Below are positions 53,154 to 64,000 of a stretch of DNA of 64,000 nucleotides, piece after piece (the first letter of the stretch is position 1; each line of letters starts with the position of its first letter). The notes under the pieces were generated by a model. The model was not told the DNA's origin. It was given only the letters and a program-made list of their open reading frames with translations, and did no database searches. The stretch comes from Spinacia oleracea (lineage: Eukaryota > Streptophyta > Magnoliopsida > Caryophyllales > Amaranthaceae), in NCBI RefSeq assembly GCF_020520425.1, contig NC_079492.1, forward strand, positions 3,410,001 through 3,474,000. The letters are read 5' to 3'. The translations under genes and the position numbers were made by a program.

Positions 53154-56143
53154 CTGTGATGGGAAAAAGCTAAATTAAGGGGATTTTAGGCACATAAGCA
53201 AGCAAACAGTTTGAGTCTGGGCACGTATATGGTTAGGCATACCGAGCAAAGCAAGAAGTACAAGAAATCGCTGTTGGACTTAAAATCAGGATTGCAGATG
53301 ACCATGCAAAATGAACAAGGCAATTAGCTTGTTAGCCCACTGTATAACTGCTCTACAGGCAGCAACAAAAACTAAAACACTCAAATGTTGGCTAACCACC
53401 CCACCACAAACCTAGACCTAACACTGGATTTTTTAAAATATTGGGATGTAAGTGTATGGTAAACATAATGGGGGGAAACCTTGCTAGGCTCACCACTATT
53501 AGCTGTGTGTACGTGTTGTCAGTTAGGACCAATTGAAAAAGGTGGGTCGGTTCCAAAAGACTTAGGTTCTCGTTAACTCTTGTAGCCAACCACACTATAG
53601 GTCACAGTCTGATTCAAGTAAGCACACTATAGGTAGCTATTCAGTCAGGCAGACTACATGGAGACAGTGACTCCGTCAGCCATACTTAGTTATAGTATTA
53701 GGATTCGATTGATATTGAGCCATCCTATATGTTTGGGATTTTAGTGGCACTGTATATCCAGGGACAGTTGAACTCTCTTCAGTGTGTAAACCTTAAACAC
53801 TACCAACAAACACACAATACACGATACTCCATCTATATTACGACTAAACATACCAATAGTAACAGATTGATACCCCGAATCACCCCGTAGTAATTAGTGC
53901 GTGACTGCTGAAAATTGCAATGCTATGTTAACTGCTACCCAATTGTCCCATTTCAGTATGCTATCACAACAAGCCAAAGAAAAATATATAATAAGGTCAA
54001 TGAACAAAACATCACCACACACATGGATGCACACCTAGGGCTTACACTATAAGCATAAAAGGGTAAGGCTAGAGGGCGGTTGAAGGGTTGACTACCTCTA
54101 ATGTTGTGACCCAAATATTACAGGGAAAAAGAGGAAACTCGGACGGAAATGAATGCTTTGGTAACCCCCAAGAGAGTTAATAAACCAGCAGGCAATGGCA
54201 AAACATGTATATGCATACAACTAAGCAACAAGAACACAATCTATTCAAACCAACGCTGCCTGTATTGCAGGCCAGGACGGAAAAACTATAATAACCGGCA
54301 CAATGAACAGCAGGCAGAATAGTTCGGGCACTAACCTAACGCACTCAAGAGGCAAAGCAAGGATAGCCGGAAACACTCAGAACCAAACCGAGCAATGATG
54401 CTTGCAACACCTGTCCTGCCTATGCAACAACAGACAAGAACAAATTACTAAATTAGTTGTCCCCAGATCAAAACACGGATCCAAAATGCAAAACTTAGAC
54501 AGTAACAAACGGCAGTTACACATCATTTTACGTAAAATAGGTAGCTAACTACTCTAGCAAATATATGTCAAACAACAACTGGATAAAACATGCCTAATTA
54601 CAAAAATTGGAAACAGAGGCACGTGTTCGCTCCAAACTACACGGATAAAAATTAGCATCAAAGGGCAGTTATGCATAGACAAAATAGTTCTATATTGTGT
54701 ATGTGCGCACACACACACACAAGTGACAGGGCAAAAGTGCAGTAAAAGGAAACACGACGACCTAGCCAACACAAAGACCAAGCAACAAGGCAACTTGTTA
54801 CAGCATTGAACCTCGAAATTCAGGGACGTTACCAATAAAGACGGCAAACTGAATTAGGGATCTCAATGCATAAACATCTCAATATTTCATCACAGCTTAG
54901 GGATATGACTACATAACTACCTTAGTGAATAATGATCCTCATCTTGTATTATATAGAAACTTGTGTTAACTGAAAGAATGACACCCTAGAAGAACGGACA
55001 ATAAATCTACAAGTATGTGCACAGAGTATACAAAAGAACACTAAACAAATGGGAAAAAAACGGATGTTCTTTTTTAAAAACACCAGCAAAGGACCAAGGA
55101 GTGCACATTCAGTATTCACCAATACATGTCCATAGATCGTAGGAGGATTTCCGTCAAGGGTAGACAAAATTTCTGGTAGATCATATGGCTTGGGATTTTA
55201 AATAGGAAGATTACATTAGATTGACAACAAACGAGCATCAAGAAGCAACATTACAACCACTCTAATTATGTGAGTTAACATGAACACATATCTAATCTTA
55301 ACCTTGTTATTAGTATGAGTAATAAAAGGGAGCAAAGCTGATTGCACCACCTTTCCAAACAAAGGAAAACAACTGGTAAGGGAGCAAAGTTGATTGCACT
55401 ACCTTTCCAAACAAAGAAAAACAACTGGTGAAGCAAAACCCTAAAAAGGAAAGATAACCCCCCTCCCTTTATATATAGGTGTCTAATTTTGGAAACCAGC
55501 AGTTCTAGAAATTGGAAAAAGGACAACTGATAAAGCCCTCTAACACACACAGCCACAAAAACACAGCCACAAAAAAAGGGATAATAAAAAAAGGCAGCAT
55601 GGTGTGATTTTGAGTAAAGGGAAGGTTGTACTATCCCAGGAAAAGAGGGATGTGCACAAGCCGAACCCAAGAGTAAGGGGAAGGTTGTACTATCCCAGGA
55701 AAAAGAGGGATGTGCACAAGTTGAACCCAAAAAACAGGGTTGTCTTAGAAATCTAAGTGTGAAGCTAAAACACCATAAGTAATACTGTAGAGTATGAATT
55801 AACATGTAATGAAGAGGATTAATTCCAGAACCCAAAATCAAGAGAAAAAGGATTAATGCACCACAGTTAAGGGGAGAAAACACCACAGTTAACACTCCAA
55901 CCTATGAATGAACATGTAATCAAGAGAATTAATGGAAGCAACAAAAAATAACATAAGGCTGAAGATGATTAATGCACCAGAATCAACAATTTACAGATGC
56001 AATCGAAAAAGAGGTAAATTGCAAAAGAAAACCCCCAAAATTAGTGCAACACAATCAACAATTTCCAGATTCAAGATTTAATCGAAAAAACCCTAAATCG
56101 CAAAAAAAAATCAAAATTAGTAGATGATAAATATAGAACATAC
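53154..56143 (-). other. Long 5' UTR intron of the dsRBD-like gene
   Basis: The donor AACAG|GTATGTTC at 56143 and acceptor ATCACAG at 53154 bound a 3-kb intron. It is pyrimidine-rich on the coding strand, so long open frames here on the minus strand are not genes. A (CA)n-type run sits near 54707, and tandem duplications at 55331-55430 and 55622-55720. Confidence 0.5.
55331..55720. repeat. Two local tandem duplications
   Basis: GAGCAAAG(C/T)TGATTGCA...ACAACTGGT is doubled at 55331-55430. AAGGTTGTACTATCCCAGGA is doubled at about 55622 and 55681. Confidence 0.85.
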
Positions 56144-56450
56144 CTGTTAACAACCTATCAAGTTATTAATCAAGCCACCATCCTAACCAGTAACCAAAGG
56201 CGGAAAGATTTCAAGCATGTGGGAAGCAATGAACTATTTACCAATCGAATGATCATCTAGGAATGAAGGTTTGCCTAATTAAACCAATTCAATTGCGTCA
56301 GGTAATGAATTCAATGCTTCCCACAGGCTGGAAGAGTTCCGATCGTCGTAGAAGAATAGCACCGCCGCACAAGATAAGACGAACTGCGAAGAAGCAAAAA
56401 GCTGGATCAAAGGGAGCAAGGGGAAGAAGGAGAAACAGGCGGAGAAGGTG
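56144..56450 (-). other. Probable untranslated first exon of the dsRBD-like gene
   Basis: A CT-rich leader on the minus strand ends at the donor at 56143. The transcription start is not defined. Confidence 0.4.
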
Positions 56451-56693
56451 AGGCAAAAGGGGAAACAGAGGAGAGAAAAATGGAAGGAAGAAACAGAAAG
56501 AAAAGAGAACCGCCAGTAAATTAAAAAAGCAGGAAATAAAGAAGGAAAAATAAAGAAAGGAAAAGGAATTTGGGAAAATGCTTGAATCAAGGTTTGAACC
56601 TTGGGTGGCTTACCAAATAGGATAGAGCAAACAAAGGGAAGGGATGTAGGAAAAATTCCTTATGAATAGTGAAAATCAAGGATATAAGACTCA

Positions 56694-56719
56694 AAACACT
56701 ATGCTTAAGCATAGTGTTT
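56694..56719. repeat. Perfect 26-bp palindrome
   Basis: Each 13-bp half reads AAACACTATGCTT on its own strand, with no spacer. It lies between the Helitron's likely 5' end and the small gene at 56920. Confidence 0.9.
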
Positions 56720-56825
56720 CCATCCCACACATTTTAAAGGTTTGGGATAGTGTGCTTAGGAAGTTTCGGGGGTTTTGAAACTTTGAATGGTCAGCTCAAT
56801 ACGTGCTCATCACTCCATCCAACAC

Positions 56826-56837
56826 TCTATATATACA
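56826..56837 (+). promoter_or_regulatory. TATA box of the small gene at 56920
   Basis: CTCTATATATAC lies about 90 bp before the ATG and is followed by an A/C-rich leader typical of strongly expressed small plant genes. Confidence 0.65.
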
Positions 56838-56919
56838 CCTCTTCGAAAAGAAATCCTTGGACATCAACCACAACTCAATACAATATCCCTAGTTATCAAA
56901 CATTTTTAACTTCAAAAAA

Positions 56920-57102
56920 ATGGCTTCATTTCTAAGCATGTTCAATTGCTTCTCAAGTTCCAATAATCAAGTTGATTGTGAAGAATCAAGCCACAAAAGA
57001 ATGAAAAAACCCGAAACAAAGAGCAAATCCGATGTCAAAAGATCTTCAGCCCCTATTCCTGTCTCGTATTTCCCTGTTAGTGCTAGATTTTCGCGGTTGT
57101 GA
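56920..57102 (+). CDS. Small plant protein with C-terminal PVSYFPV motif (60 aa)
   Basis: Single exon. It starts MASFLSMFNCFSSS, has a basic Ser/Lys-rich middle (SHKRMKKPETKSKS) and ends APIPVSYFPVSARFSRL. That layout, an MxSxL...CF-Ser start with a PxxYFPVxxxxSRL end, resembles a group of small plant proteins of unknown role that I know from general reading, though I cannot name a member with certainty. The consistent TATA box and leader support a real gene. It may be host DNA flanking the Helitron. The start could be N-myristoylation- or palmitoylation-like only through its Cys; no strict motif is seen. Confidence 0.65.
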   Translation: MASFLSMFNCFSSSNNQVDCEESSHKRMKKPETKSKSDVKRSSAPIPVSYFPVSARFSRL

Positions 57103-57214
57103 ACTTGATAGAGAATAGAATTCTCTTAGAAAATTTATGTAAAGTATATCGATCGTGATACTCTGTAATATGGGGTGTCAGTTGAAGTTCAGGCCAGGGT
57201 GATGCTAGAATCCT

Positions 57215-57600
57215 GGAGAGAGCCGGTTCGAGTAAAGATGGTCGTGGGCTGGGCCGAGCCCATAGATCGTGGGACGGGCCGAGGCCATGGGTCGTCAGGC
57301 CCGCTTTGCATCGGGTCGGGTCGAGGCGAAAAGTTCAAAACAAGGCCCTAGATCCGGCCCAACCCCACGGGCTTTCGTACCGGGTGGGTCGACCCGTCGT
57401 GCCTAATGCTAATTTCGCTAAATTTAGTGTGGTTTGTCGTGCTGTGTCGTATCTTGTCGTGCTTTTTCCAAAAAATTTAGTTCCTGGGCCGGCCCATGAC
57501 TTTATGCCCCATGTCGGGCCGTGCTTTTTTCGTGCTCGGGTCGGGCCGTGATTTTTGAGGCTCGCACGTACCCGGAGGAATTGTCCCGGGGCGGCGTTAT
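57215..57600. repeat. GC-rich GGCCCG/GTCGTG repeat
   Basis: Imperfect short repeats of GGGCCGGGCC and TCGTGCT type in otherwise AT-rich DNA. This is a dispersed plant repeat of unclear class. Open frames here follow from base composition. Confidence 0.6.
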
Positions 57601-60108
57601 TCTAACGTGCTCCACGTGTCTGCCTCAATGTCAAAGGGTTTCTTTTCAAAATAATGTATATTTGTGTGAAAGTATTTTTATAATCTTACCTATGTAGAAT
57701 TTGTACTTTACGTTTTGTTTTCAGGGCAATAAGAGAGCATTACTTAAGAGGATGAGGATTGTGAATGTCCATTTGAGGAACTTATTGTACTACATAACCA
57801 TCAATACTGCTTATAGTTTCCCCTTATTGTTTTACAAAAAATAAACATTATCAAAAATCACAATTATAGACACTCTGCTTTAAAAAGTTTTAGTTTCTAT
57901 TATTATGGGGTGGTATAATTGACTTTTTAGGTATCATCTTCTTAAGAAACATTTTAAAATGTTGCATTGGAAAGCTCATACTCTTGTGCAAGGGGTTTAC
58001 ATTTTCGTCATCGTTGCCATTTGAAATACATTTTCTTGGACGATTTTATACGTCATTGCAATTCAAATTATGCACAGTTTTTTTGTGATCTTTAATTCGA
58101 TAATTAATTACAAGTAATTGTTTTGACGTAAGAGATGAAGGTACGTAAAACGTTTGATGGAAACTTTGGTCAAAACTATTAGAATATTAATCTAGAAAAA
58201 TCTAGAAATATATTATTGTAAATTTTAATTTAGAATAAAATTAGGAAATATCTAGGAGCTAGCCAAGAAAATCTAGATATATGATAGGAGTAGAAGAATC
58301 TAGAGATATACTCCTATATATATAACATAAGCACCAATATAAGCACCAATATAAGCACCAAATACCATAATCAGAGTAGCTTGGGGACGGAAATCCCTTA
58401 TCTTTTCCAACTTTTATAGGAATAACTATTCATTAGGCTTGGTTAACTTATACGGGCATCGATCTAGTATGCTACATTTCTTAAGTTAAAAAAAATGAGA
58501 TTATTAAGTCAAAGAACATTTTTATTTTTAGGGGAAACGTTAGGTAGAAAGCCTAAGAACGTAATTATAACAAACATAGCTAAAAATATTATTTACATTA
58601 AAAATTCCGACTATCTAGCTAGAGTTATGAGAAATTGACATTTCCTTCTCGTTTCTCCAACGTGTGTAATAATTTTATAAATAACGTGAACGCATTGCAC
58701 AATGACACCATGCTCATATCCCTAATAAACAAATTGTAACAAATTTCTATGGTAATTGTGGAAGAAAGTTAGAGAAATATGACGCCAAACTCCAGCACAA
58801 ATGGAGGTTTCTTGAAAATGCATTGTCATTTTATTCAGACGGACATCCTCATGTTAGATTTTAAAAAAATTAAATTAAACATCCCCTTGTAAAATTATAA
58901 ATTAGAAGATGTGATTGTCACATAAAGGAAATCGTTCAACGGAACATTAAAGAAAGGTTTGTTTCTAAGGAGATTTTGGACCGTTTCTAAGGAGATTTTG
59001 GACAGTAATGTGAAGTCTGTTCAATAGCAGAAAAAGCAACTGGATCAAACTTTACAAAAAGTACCTTCAACATTTTAATCTTACACTGACGACAAATTAA
59101 TGTTTGTTAACTCTGAGGGGATTTAATGATATTGTACAGTTTGTGAAGGGCATTTTACGTATAATTAAATGTTGGGGGCATTTGGTGAATTACGCCAAAA
59201 CACATGGGTATTTTATGAAAAATCCGTTAATTTTAAGTGTATAATTAATATAATTAAAGCTTCGAGCACGATATATCAAAGATAAAATATATTACTCCGT
59301 ATTATTATTAAAGCCTTTACAAATTTAATTTAAAATATATGTTGCATTGTAATGTGTAGTAAAAAATAAAGCAGAAGAAATAATAAAGAATAACACATTT
59401 GTAAACATTTGCATATGAAAATAGTTCATCGATCTACTAGATTACTATGGTAAACGAGGTAAAAATTTAACAAATTCCACAAATGAAATCACCGTAAGTG
59501 AGAAAATCTTGCTCCATTGCCGGAAAAATAAGACACTGCAATCGGCGTCGAAGATCTTTTAATCTCAGAGTTCCTCTTTTCCGACGCCTCACCAACTTTT
59601 GCGTCGCTTGCTGCGGCCGCTTTTTCACAAGCAAAAGCAATCTTATAGGTGGCCTGAAGGTTGAATGCAACTAAATAACAAGCTCAAAAAAGAAGGCATA
59701 TTATTTTTTACGTTACGACGTACATATATTGTTTATTACCAATTTATATACATAGAAAGTTGAGGAAATTTCTACCGGAAAAAGTAAAAAAATAAAAAAT
59801 AAATTGGTCACTACGTACAAAAAATGTGGCATAACATATGCATTTAGAAACATTCAAAGTCTCGAATTTGTTCTACAGTAGTTCTTTTCTAGGAAAATGC
59901 AATTGCGGAAAAGTTTGCATCAAATAGTAACACGAGGATGATGCTAAATGGCCAATCATGTTATCCCACTTGGTAAAGATTAGTGATGAGTTGATGACCA
60001 AGTCATGAATTGAAAGATGAAAAAATGGGTCAAGATGAAACACAAGTCACAAGATTATTTGGGTACAAATTAAGATATTTACATCCGCAGCGGATTTCGG
60101 CCAAATAA
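57601..60108. other. AT-rich intergenic DNA
   Basis: No gene supported. AAGCACCAATAT is repeated three times at about 58328-58362, and GGAGATTTTGGAC is doubled near 58970-59005. The rest is featureless. Confidence 0.55.
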
Positions 60109-60140
60109 CTAGTATTCGGGCCCGGCAATGTCCCGGATTA
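60109..60140 (-). mobile_element. Helitron 3' terminus-like sequence (minus)
   Basis: On the minus strand, GGGACATTGCCGGGCCCGAATA is a partial hairpin followed by CTAG|T at 60109. The hairpin stem is short and the 5' end was not found. Confidence 0.5.
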
Positions 60141-60204
60141 TTATGTGTATAATTATTTAATATTATATTAATAATCTTTTTGCAAAGATAACATGAAAAA
60201 AAAA

Positions 60205-60285
60205 ATATAGCTTAATGGAATAATGCTCTTGTACCATGTATTTGAAACTGGAGATCGCAGGTTCGAATCTTAATACAAACCATAT
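60205..60285 (+). repeat. tRNA-derived SINE-like head
   Basis: TAGCTTAATGG resembles a pol III A box and GGTTCGAATCT a B box, about 40 bp apart. There is no cloverleaf, so it is not a tRNA gene. The tail is not defined. Confidence 0.5.
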
Positions 60286-60679
60286 ACGAAGTAATATTTT
60301 ACTGAATATAAATGCATGCAATGAATATCTCACTGATATTTATATGTAATTCATACAAAGTATGTTTTATCTAACTCATCATTTCTCCGGAAAAATCTAA
60401 CTACATACGATCTTCTTTGAAAGGTTTAAGTTTTTACTGATTTTGGATAATGCTGTCAAATTGAGTCACCAGTCGGATACGTATCGTCTATAATCAGATA
60501 ATATTTTGTGCGGGATCGTTGCACTCATGCGGATTGAATATATGATGTATTTTTTCCAGAGCAATTAGGATTTTGTTGGATGTCAACCATATCGAGTCAA
60601 TTTTTAACGATCATAATTTCCTAACTTTGGGTTTACTCCAAATATGAAATATCTCTTTGGGCTTAAAGGCTGCATTTAG

Positions 60680-60785
60680 AGATGTCAGTGGGGCGGGTTT
60701 TATGGGAGACCCGCCCCACATCCTCCCCAAGTAGGCGGGGATGGGGGGGAGGTTTGATGGGTGATGGGGCGGGGATGGGTATAAA
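60680..60785. repeat. G-rich tract with G-quadruplex potential
   Basis: Inverted GGGGCGGG / CCCGCCCC phrases are followed by at least five runs of three or more G within 45 bp (60735-60780). It ends right at the LTR start. Confidence 0.65.
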
Positions 60786-62503
60786 TGTAACACCCCGACA
60801 ATTCTCTCTTTTCTAAAATAATCTTTTAATATAAAACGTAGAGAATTATCAAAGCATTATCGCCCGTGTGAAAACGTAACGGCTTATTCAGAATTTTACA
60901 GCGGAAAACATAAAACTAACTTTAGGTTTATAAATAATCGATTACAGGTTTAATCCCAAAAACCAACCAACGAAAATAAGGGAATATAAATAGTACGATA
61001 AGTTTAAAGTCTAAATTAACAAACCAAGTTACTTAGCAAAACGAAACTAAATACAAGCTCTCTAATCCCGATCCCCATGATGCATCATCTTCAAACCTGT
61101 AGATGGCAACGCTTATTGATCCTTAGAGACTGCTCACCAAAATGGGTCATCACAGGATCAATATGGCATAGCCATGATCAACACACACAAACAAAGCACG
61201 TAATCAGCAAAGCTGAGTACTACATACTAAAACAAAAACAATCCTAACATGATACTAATAAACGAACAACCCTAACATGATTCTAATAAAACACGCGTAA
61301 GGGCAGACAAAACATGTTAGTTTGACGACCACACTTGACTAGACTAGGCTAGACTGGACCAGACTTTTATAACAATAACATTATTTTAATTGAAATAGTC
61401 AATGGACCGAGTTGCTACTAGAAACTTCTTCTTCACTAAGGAAGACGAGGTACGGGCGCGACTCCGTAAACCCCAATGACCTGCGATATCGAGGGACTTT
61501 TGAATAAAATAGAACCGGTGATCAATCCGGCCCCAAAAAAAGGAATAGGCTACCCATGACCCCAACTCCTGATTGTCCGTCACTTTAGACGTGCACAGTC
61601 TAAAGCTATTGCTACTCAGTTTCACTTTACATGATTTATAAATTAAACTATGTTGTGACTCAACAATCACATAAGGCATACAAACAACATTTATTCACGA
61701 CTGTTTTTATCTTGGAATTAAGTAAGTGATCACAGAGATGTCAATCAAGACATATTCCAATTAATTCAACCTTTCCTTTAATACTGTTCAACCCTCCATA
61801 TGGGTATAAGGTTTCAACTTACTAAACAAGGTTCTCGACCCTCATAAAGTAGTGAAAAACTAAAAGGGAACAACGATCAATCGATCTGAATTAATGTATA
61901 TAAAATAAAGTTCCCAACTGACATGTTTGCATCAATAATCCATACTAACATGTTATAATTCTCATAACGAAATATATATGCTCAACATGTCCATCCAACA
62001 ATATTAAACATGCACTTTCAACATAACCAAGTTCATCAACAATTTCAACATGGTTTCAACATATCACACACATTTCAAGCACACAGGTATGTACGTACCT
62101 TGTGTAAACAAACTGATAGGCCACTTTAACACTTTCAAAAGTCGCCTAAAGAGAATTCCCGCCTAAAAACAACCAATAAAATTCTCAATCAATATCCAAC
62201 AATTTACATCAATACTAAAGTACTCTAAATACATCCTAAACATATTTTGAACCATCCCAAATATCGAAACTTAACTAAATAACCTCCAAGCATAATAACT
62301 ATTAAACTAATGATCCCAAAACGTTCTAAACTCCAATAAAACATCCCTTTTAAAATTTCCAGCAATATAGAATAATTTCAAACGTCCACAAAACATAATC
62401 AACGTTCTTAAAATCATAAAAATAATAGCTTTAATAATATATAGTCATTCGATTATGATTTTAGAATATTAAAACCTTAAAAATCCATGCTTTAATAATT
62501 AAA

Positions 62504-63145
62504 CTAGTGTGTGGCACGGGCGATGCCCCAGTTGCTACATTGAATAACTAAAGTTTAGATTTTTCTTCAGCTCAATATTTGACCAAAATACTTGTATTCT
62601 ATAGAATAGAAAATATCCGTTAAGTTAGTCAATTACACAGACACGCTAAGTCATTTATCATGGCAAGTAAGTTTTCAATCATATCATCTTACAATTTGTA
62701 TAATTTGTTTTCTCGTGGAACTAAGTGCGTCAAATTAATAAACACCAAATTAGATATATATGCAGCCATGTAAGGCAATCCTATAGTTGAATCTTATGAG
62801 ACTTATGACATCAGGATTCTCCATGGTTGTCATAATGCTTTATTTTTTCTTTTCTTTTCAAAATAGTCCATAGAAATGAAAAAAGTCACATAAAAATTTA
62901 TTTGTTTTAGACTTCATTTGAACATTTATTTATAAATTAATGTGAAGAGATAAACCACAATTGGTGGTTGGTTAAGATGGTAATGAGAATTATCATCCAC
63001 ACTTGAGGTCTGGTGTTCGAACCTCATTGTATTGATTTTTGGTTGTCCATTACATAATACTTTGTGAGTGGATGATGTGGCATGAGGAGAGTACTACGTG
63101 ACACATATACATTTTCCACAACGCCTTTTAATATATTAGTATAGA
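62504..63145 (-). mobile_element. Complete non-autonomous Helitron, 642 bp
   Basis: On the minus strand it begins TCTATACTAATATATTAAAA and ends with a GGGCATCGCCC hairpin, then GTGCCACACA and CTAG. The flanking bases are A (5') and T (3'), the standard Helitron target. No coding capacity. It lies inside the TGTAACACCC element, so it is the younger of the two. Confidence 0.85.
62960..63035 (+). repeat. tRNA-like promoter boxes within the small Helitron
   Basis: TGGTTGGTTAAGATGG (A-box-like) and GGTGTTCGAACCTC (B-box-like) are about 45 bp apart. This looks like a SINE head captured by the Helitron. Confidence 0.45.
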
Positions 63146-64000
63146 TTCCTTATTTCAATTCAATTACATAATCTGAAAATTAAATTGATTATTTAAACAT
63201 AAAATATAATCTGAAAATATAATTTAATCATAATTACTTATAATTTACATTCAATAATCATGAATTAAATCACTAAACTAATTAAAATCCTAACTTATAT
63301 ATTAATCAACCAAAACCGAAAATAATTAATTAATAACATCAACACAAATCTGAAAATTATAATTTAACTATAAAAATTATTAATTTAATTTCAAGAAATA
63401 TAATTTCAAATTAATAAACTTAATTAAAAGATTTAAATAACTTAGGGTTTGAGAAATAACCAAAAGTGAGGGAGAGAGAGAGAGTTGGCCGGCGGCAGGG
63501 GCGGCGGCAGCGAGGAAGTTGGGCGGCGGAGGAAGCTGGGCGGCAGAGGAAACAACGACGGCTCGGTGGTGCTTTGCGTGGGCAACAACCAAAGAAAACA
63601 GAGTGAGAAAGAGGGAAGCAACGAATGAACGAAAGAGAAGGAAAGAGAGACTACCGGCGGTCAGGGTTGCAGTGACGGAGGCGGTGTTGCAGCTGCGTTG
63701 CGGCGGCGACGAGAGGAAACTCGCGGTGGTTGTGTGGCTGGGCAAACAACAACGATTAAAAGGAGAGAAAAACAATTGAAACCACAATGAAGGAGGAGGA
63801 AAGGACGAAGAAGAAGGGGTGGGAGGCCTTACCGGCGCGATGGGTGATGGTGGTCGCAGGTGGCTGAGTCACGACGGCGGCTGGGACAGCAGCGTGGAGA
63901 GAAAGGCAGAGAGGTTGAGGAGCAGTTACGTGAATGGAGGGTTTGGAAATAGTTTTTCTTTTTTGGTTTTCACGTGAATTAGAAAAGAGGAAGGAGGATT

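Larger units (their letters stand above)
27438..56689 (-). mobile_element. Large RPA- and helicase-encoding Helitron, Rep/helicase-defective
   Basis: On the minus strand the element ends with a GC hairpin (GGACCGC...GCGCGGTCC), then AACAA and CTAG|T at 27438. In 5' to 3' order it holds a dsRBD-like ORF (52170-53150), a RepHel pseudogene (51340-38638, split) and an RPA1-like gene (35615-28175). This is the gene set of plant autonomous Helitrons plus one extra ORF. A Copia-type element fills 39378-49531. The 5' TC end is not certain: TCTTATATCC at 56689 is one candidate, but its flanking base is not the expected A. The right limit given is therefore a guess between 56450 and 56900. Confidence 0.65.
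60786..64000 (+). mobile_element. LTR beginning TGTAACACCC, partial, interrupted by a Helitron
   Basis: TGTAACACCCCGAC is a frequent LTR start in plant retrotransposons. AAAGCTGAGTACTACATACT near 61208 is also typical of such LTRs. No LTR end, primer site or coding domain is seen before the window edge, so the sequence may be one very long LTR or an LTR plus other DNA. GA-rich and GGCGGCGG sequence appears from about 63470. Confidence 0.5.

Noticed and set aside
55275..55895. 206-residue open frame on the minus strand, rich in Phe and Leu
   Set aside because: It falls inside the probable 5' UTR intron of the dsRBD-like gene, where the coding strand is pyrimidine-rich, and it reads through two local tandem duplications.
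60205..60285. tRNA gene
   Set aside because: A- and B-box-like sequences are present but no acceptor stem or cloverleaf can be formed.

Overview
The window is nuclear DNA from a flowering plant. It has spliceosomal GT-AG introns, a FAR1-type transposase gene, a Helitron carrying helicase and RPA genes, a Copia-type LTR retrotransposon and very AT-rich intergenic DNA. A chenopod/Caryophyllales source would fit, but that is only an impression. Nothing suggests bacteria, organelles or CRISPR.

Layout. 1-7.4 kb: two divergent genes whose first exons are alike. The left one (minus) runs off the window. The right one (plus, 12 exons, 732 aa) ends in an Ulp1/C48-like protease fold that has lost the catalytic His and Cys. 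8.0-9.1 kb: a multi-copy repeat and a Helitron 3' end. 9.8-18.2 kb: a cluster of six small paralogues in alternating orientation. All share one candidate zinc ligand pattern, W-S-X(10 or 12)-C-X3-H-X8-C-X2-C-X-[WY], and I do not recognise the family. A seventh, unrelated two-exon gene sits among them and ends in a SUMO-interaction-like motif. Two duplicated promoter modules in the cluster carry E2F-type sites (TTTCCCGCC). 18.3-25.8 kb: an intact FAR1/MULE transposase-like gene flanked by shuffled, inverted copies of the repeat.

27.4-~56.7 kb: a large Helitron on the minus strand. Its 3' terminus is a hairpin followed by CTAG at 27438. In element order it carries a 326-aa protein with two dsRBD-like segments, a RepHel gene, and a complete RPA1-like gene (533 aa by my splicing). 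The RepHel gene is dead: the Rep nuclease region is deleted, the central helicase motifs are missing, and a frameshift lies near the end. A young Copia-type element (39378-49531, minus, 1386-bp LTRs over 99% identical) sits in the helicase gap. Its right junction keeps 73 bp of internal sequence outside the LTR and there is no matching target-site duplication. The insertion and the loss of helicase sequence are therefore probably linked through a deletion.

56.9-57.1 kb: a small plant gene (60 aa) with a good TATA box. 57.2-64 kb: GC-rich repeat, another Helitron 3' end, tRNA-derived SINE-like pieces, a G-rich tract, and the start of an LTR beginning TGTAACACCC. That LTR is itself interrupted by a complete 642-bp non-autonomous Helitron.

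How the parts relate. The Helitron genes form one transposition module, now deficient in Rep and helicase but still with intact RPA and dsRBD-like reading frames. The zinc-motif cluster and the SIM-like gene share duplicated promoters, so they may be co-expressed, possibly in S phase. That last point is inference.
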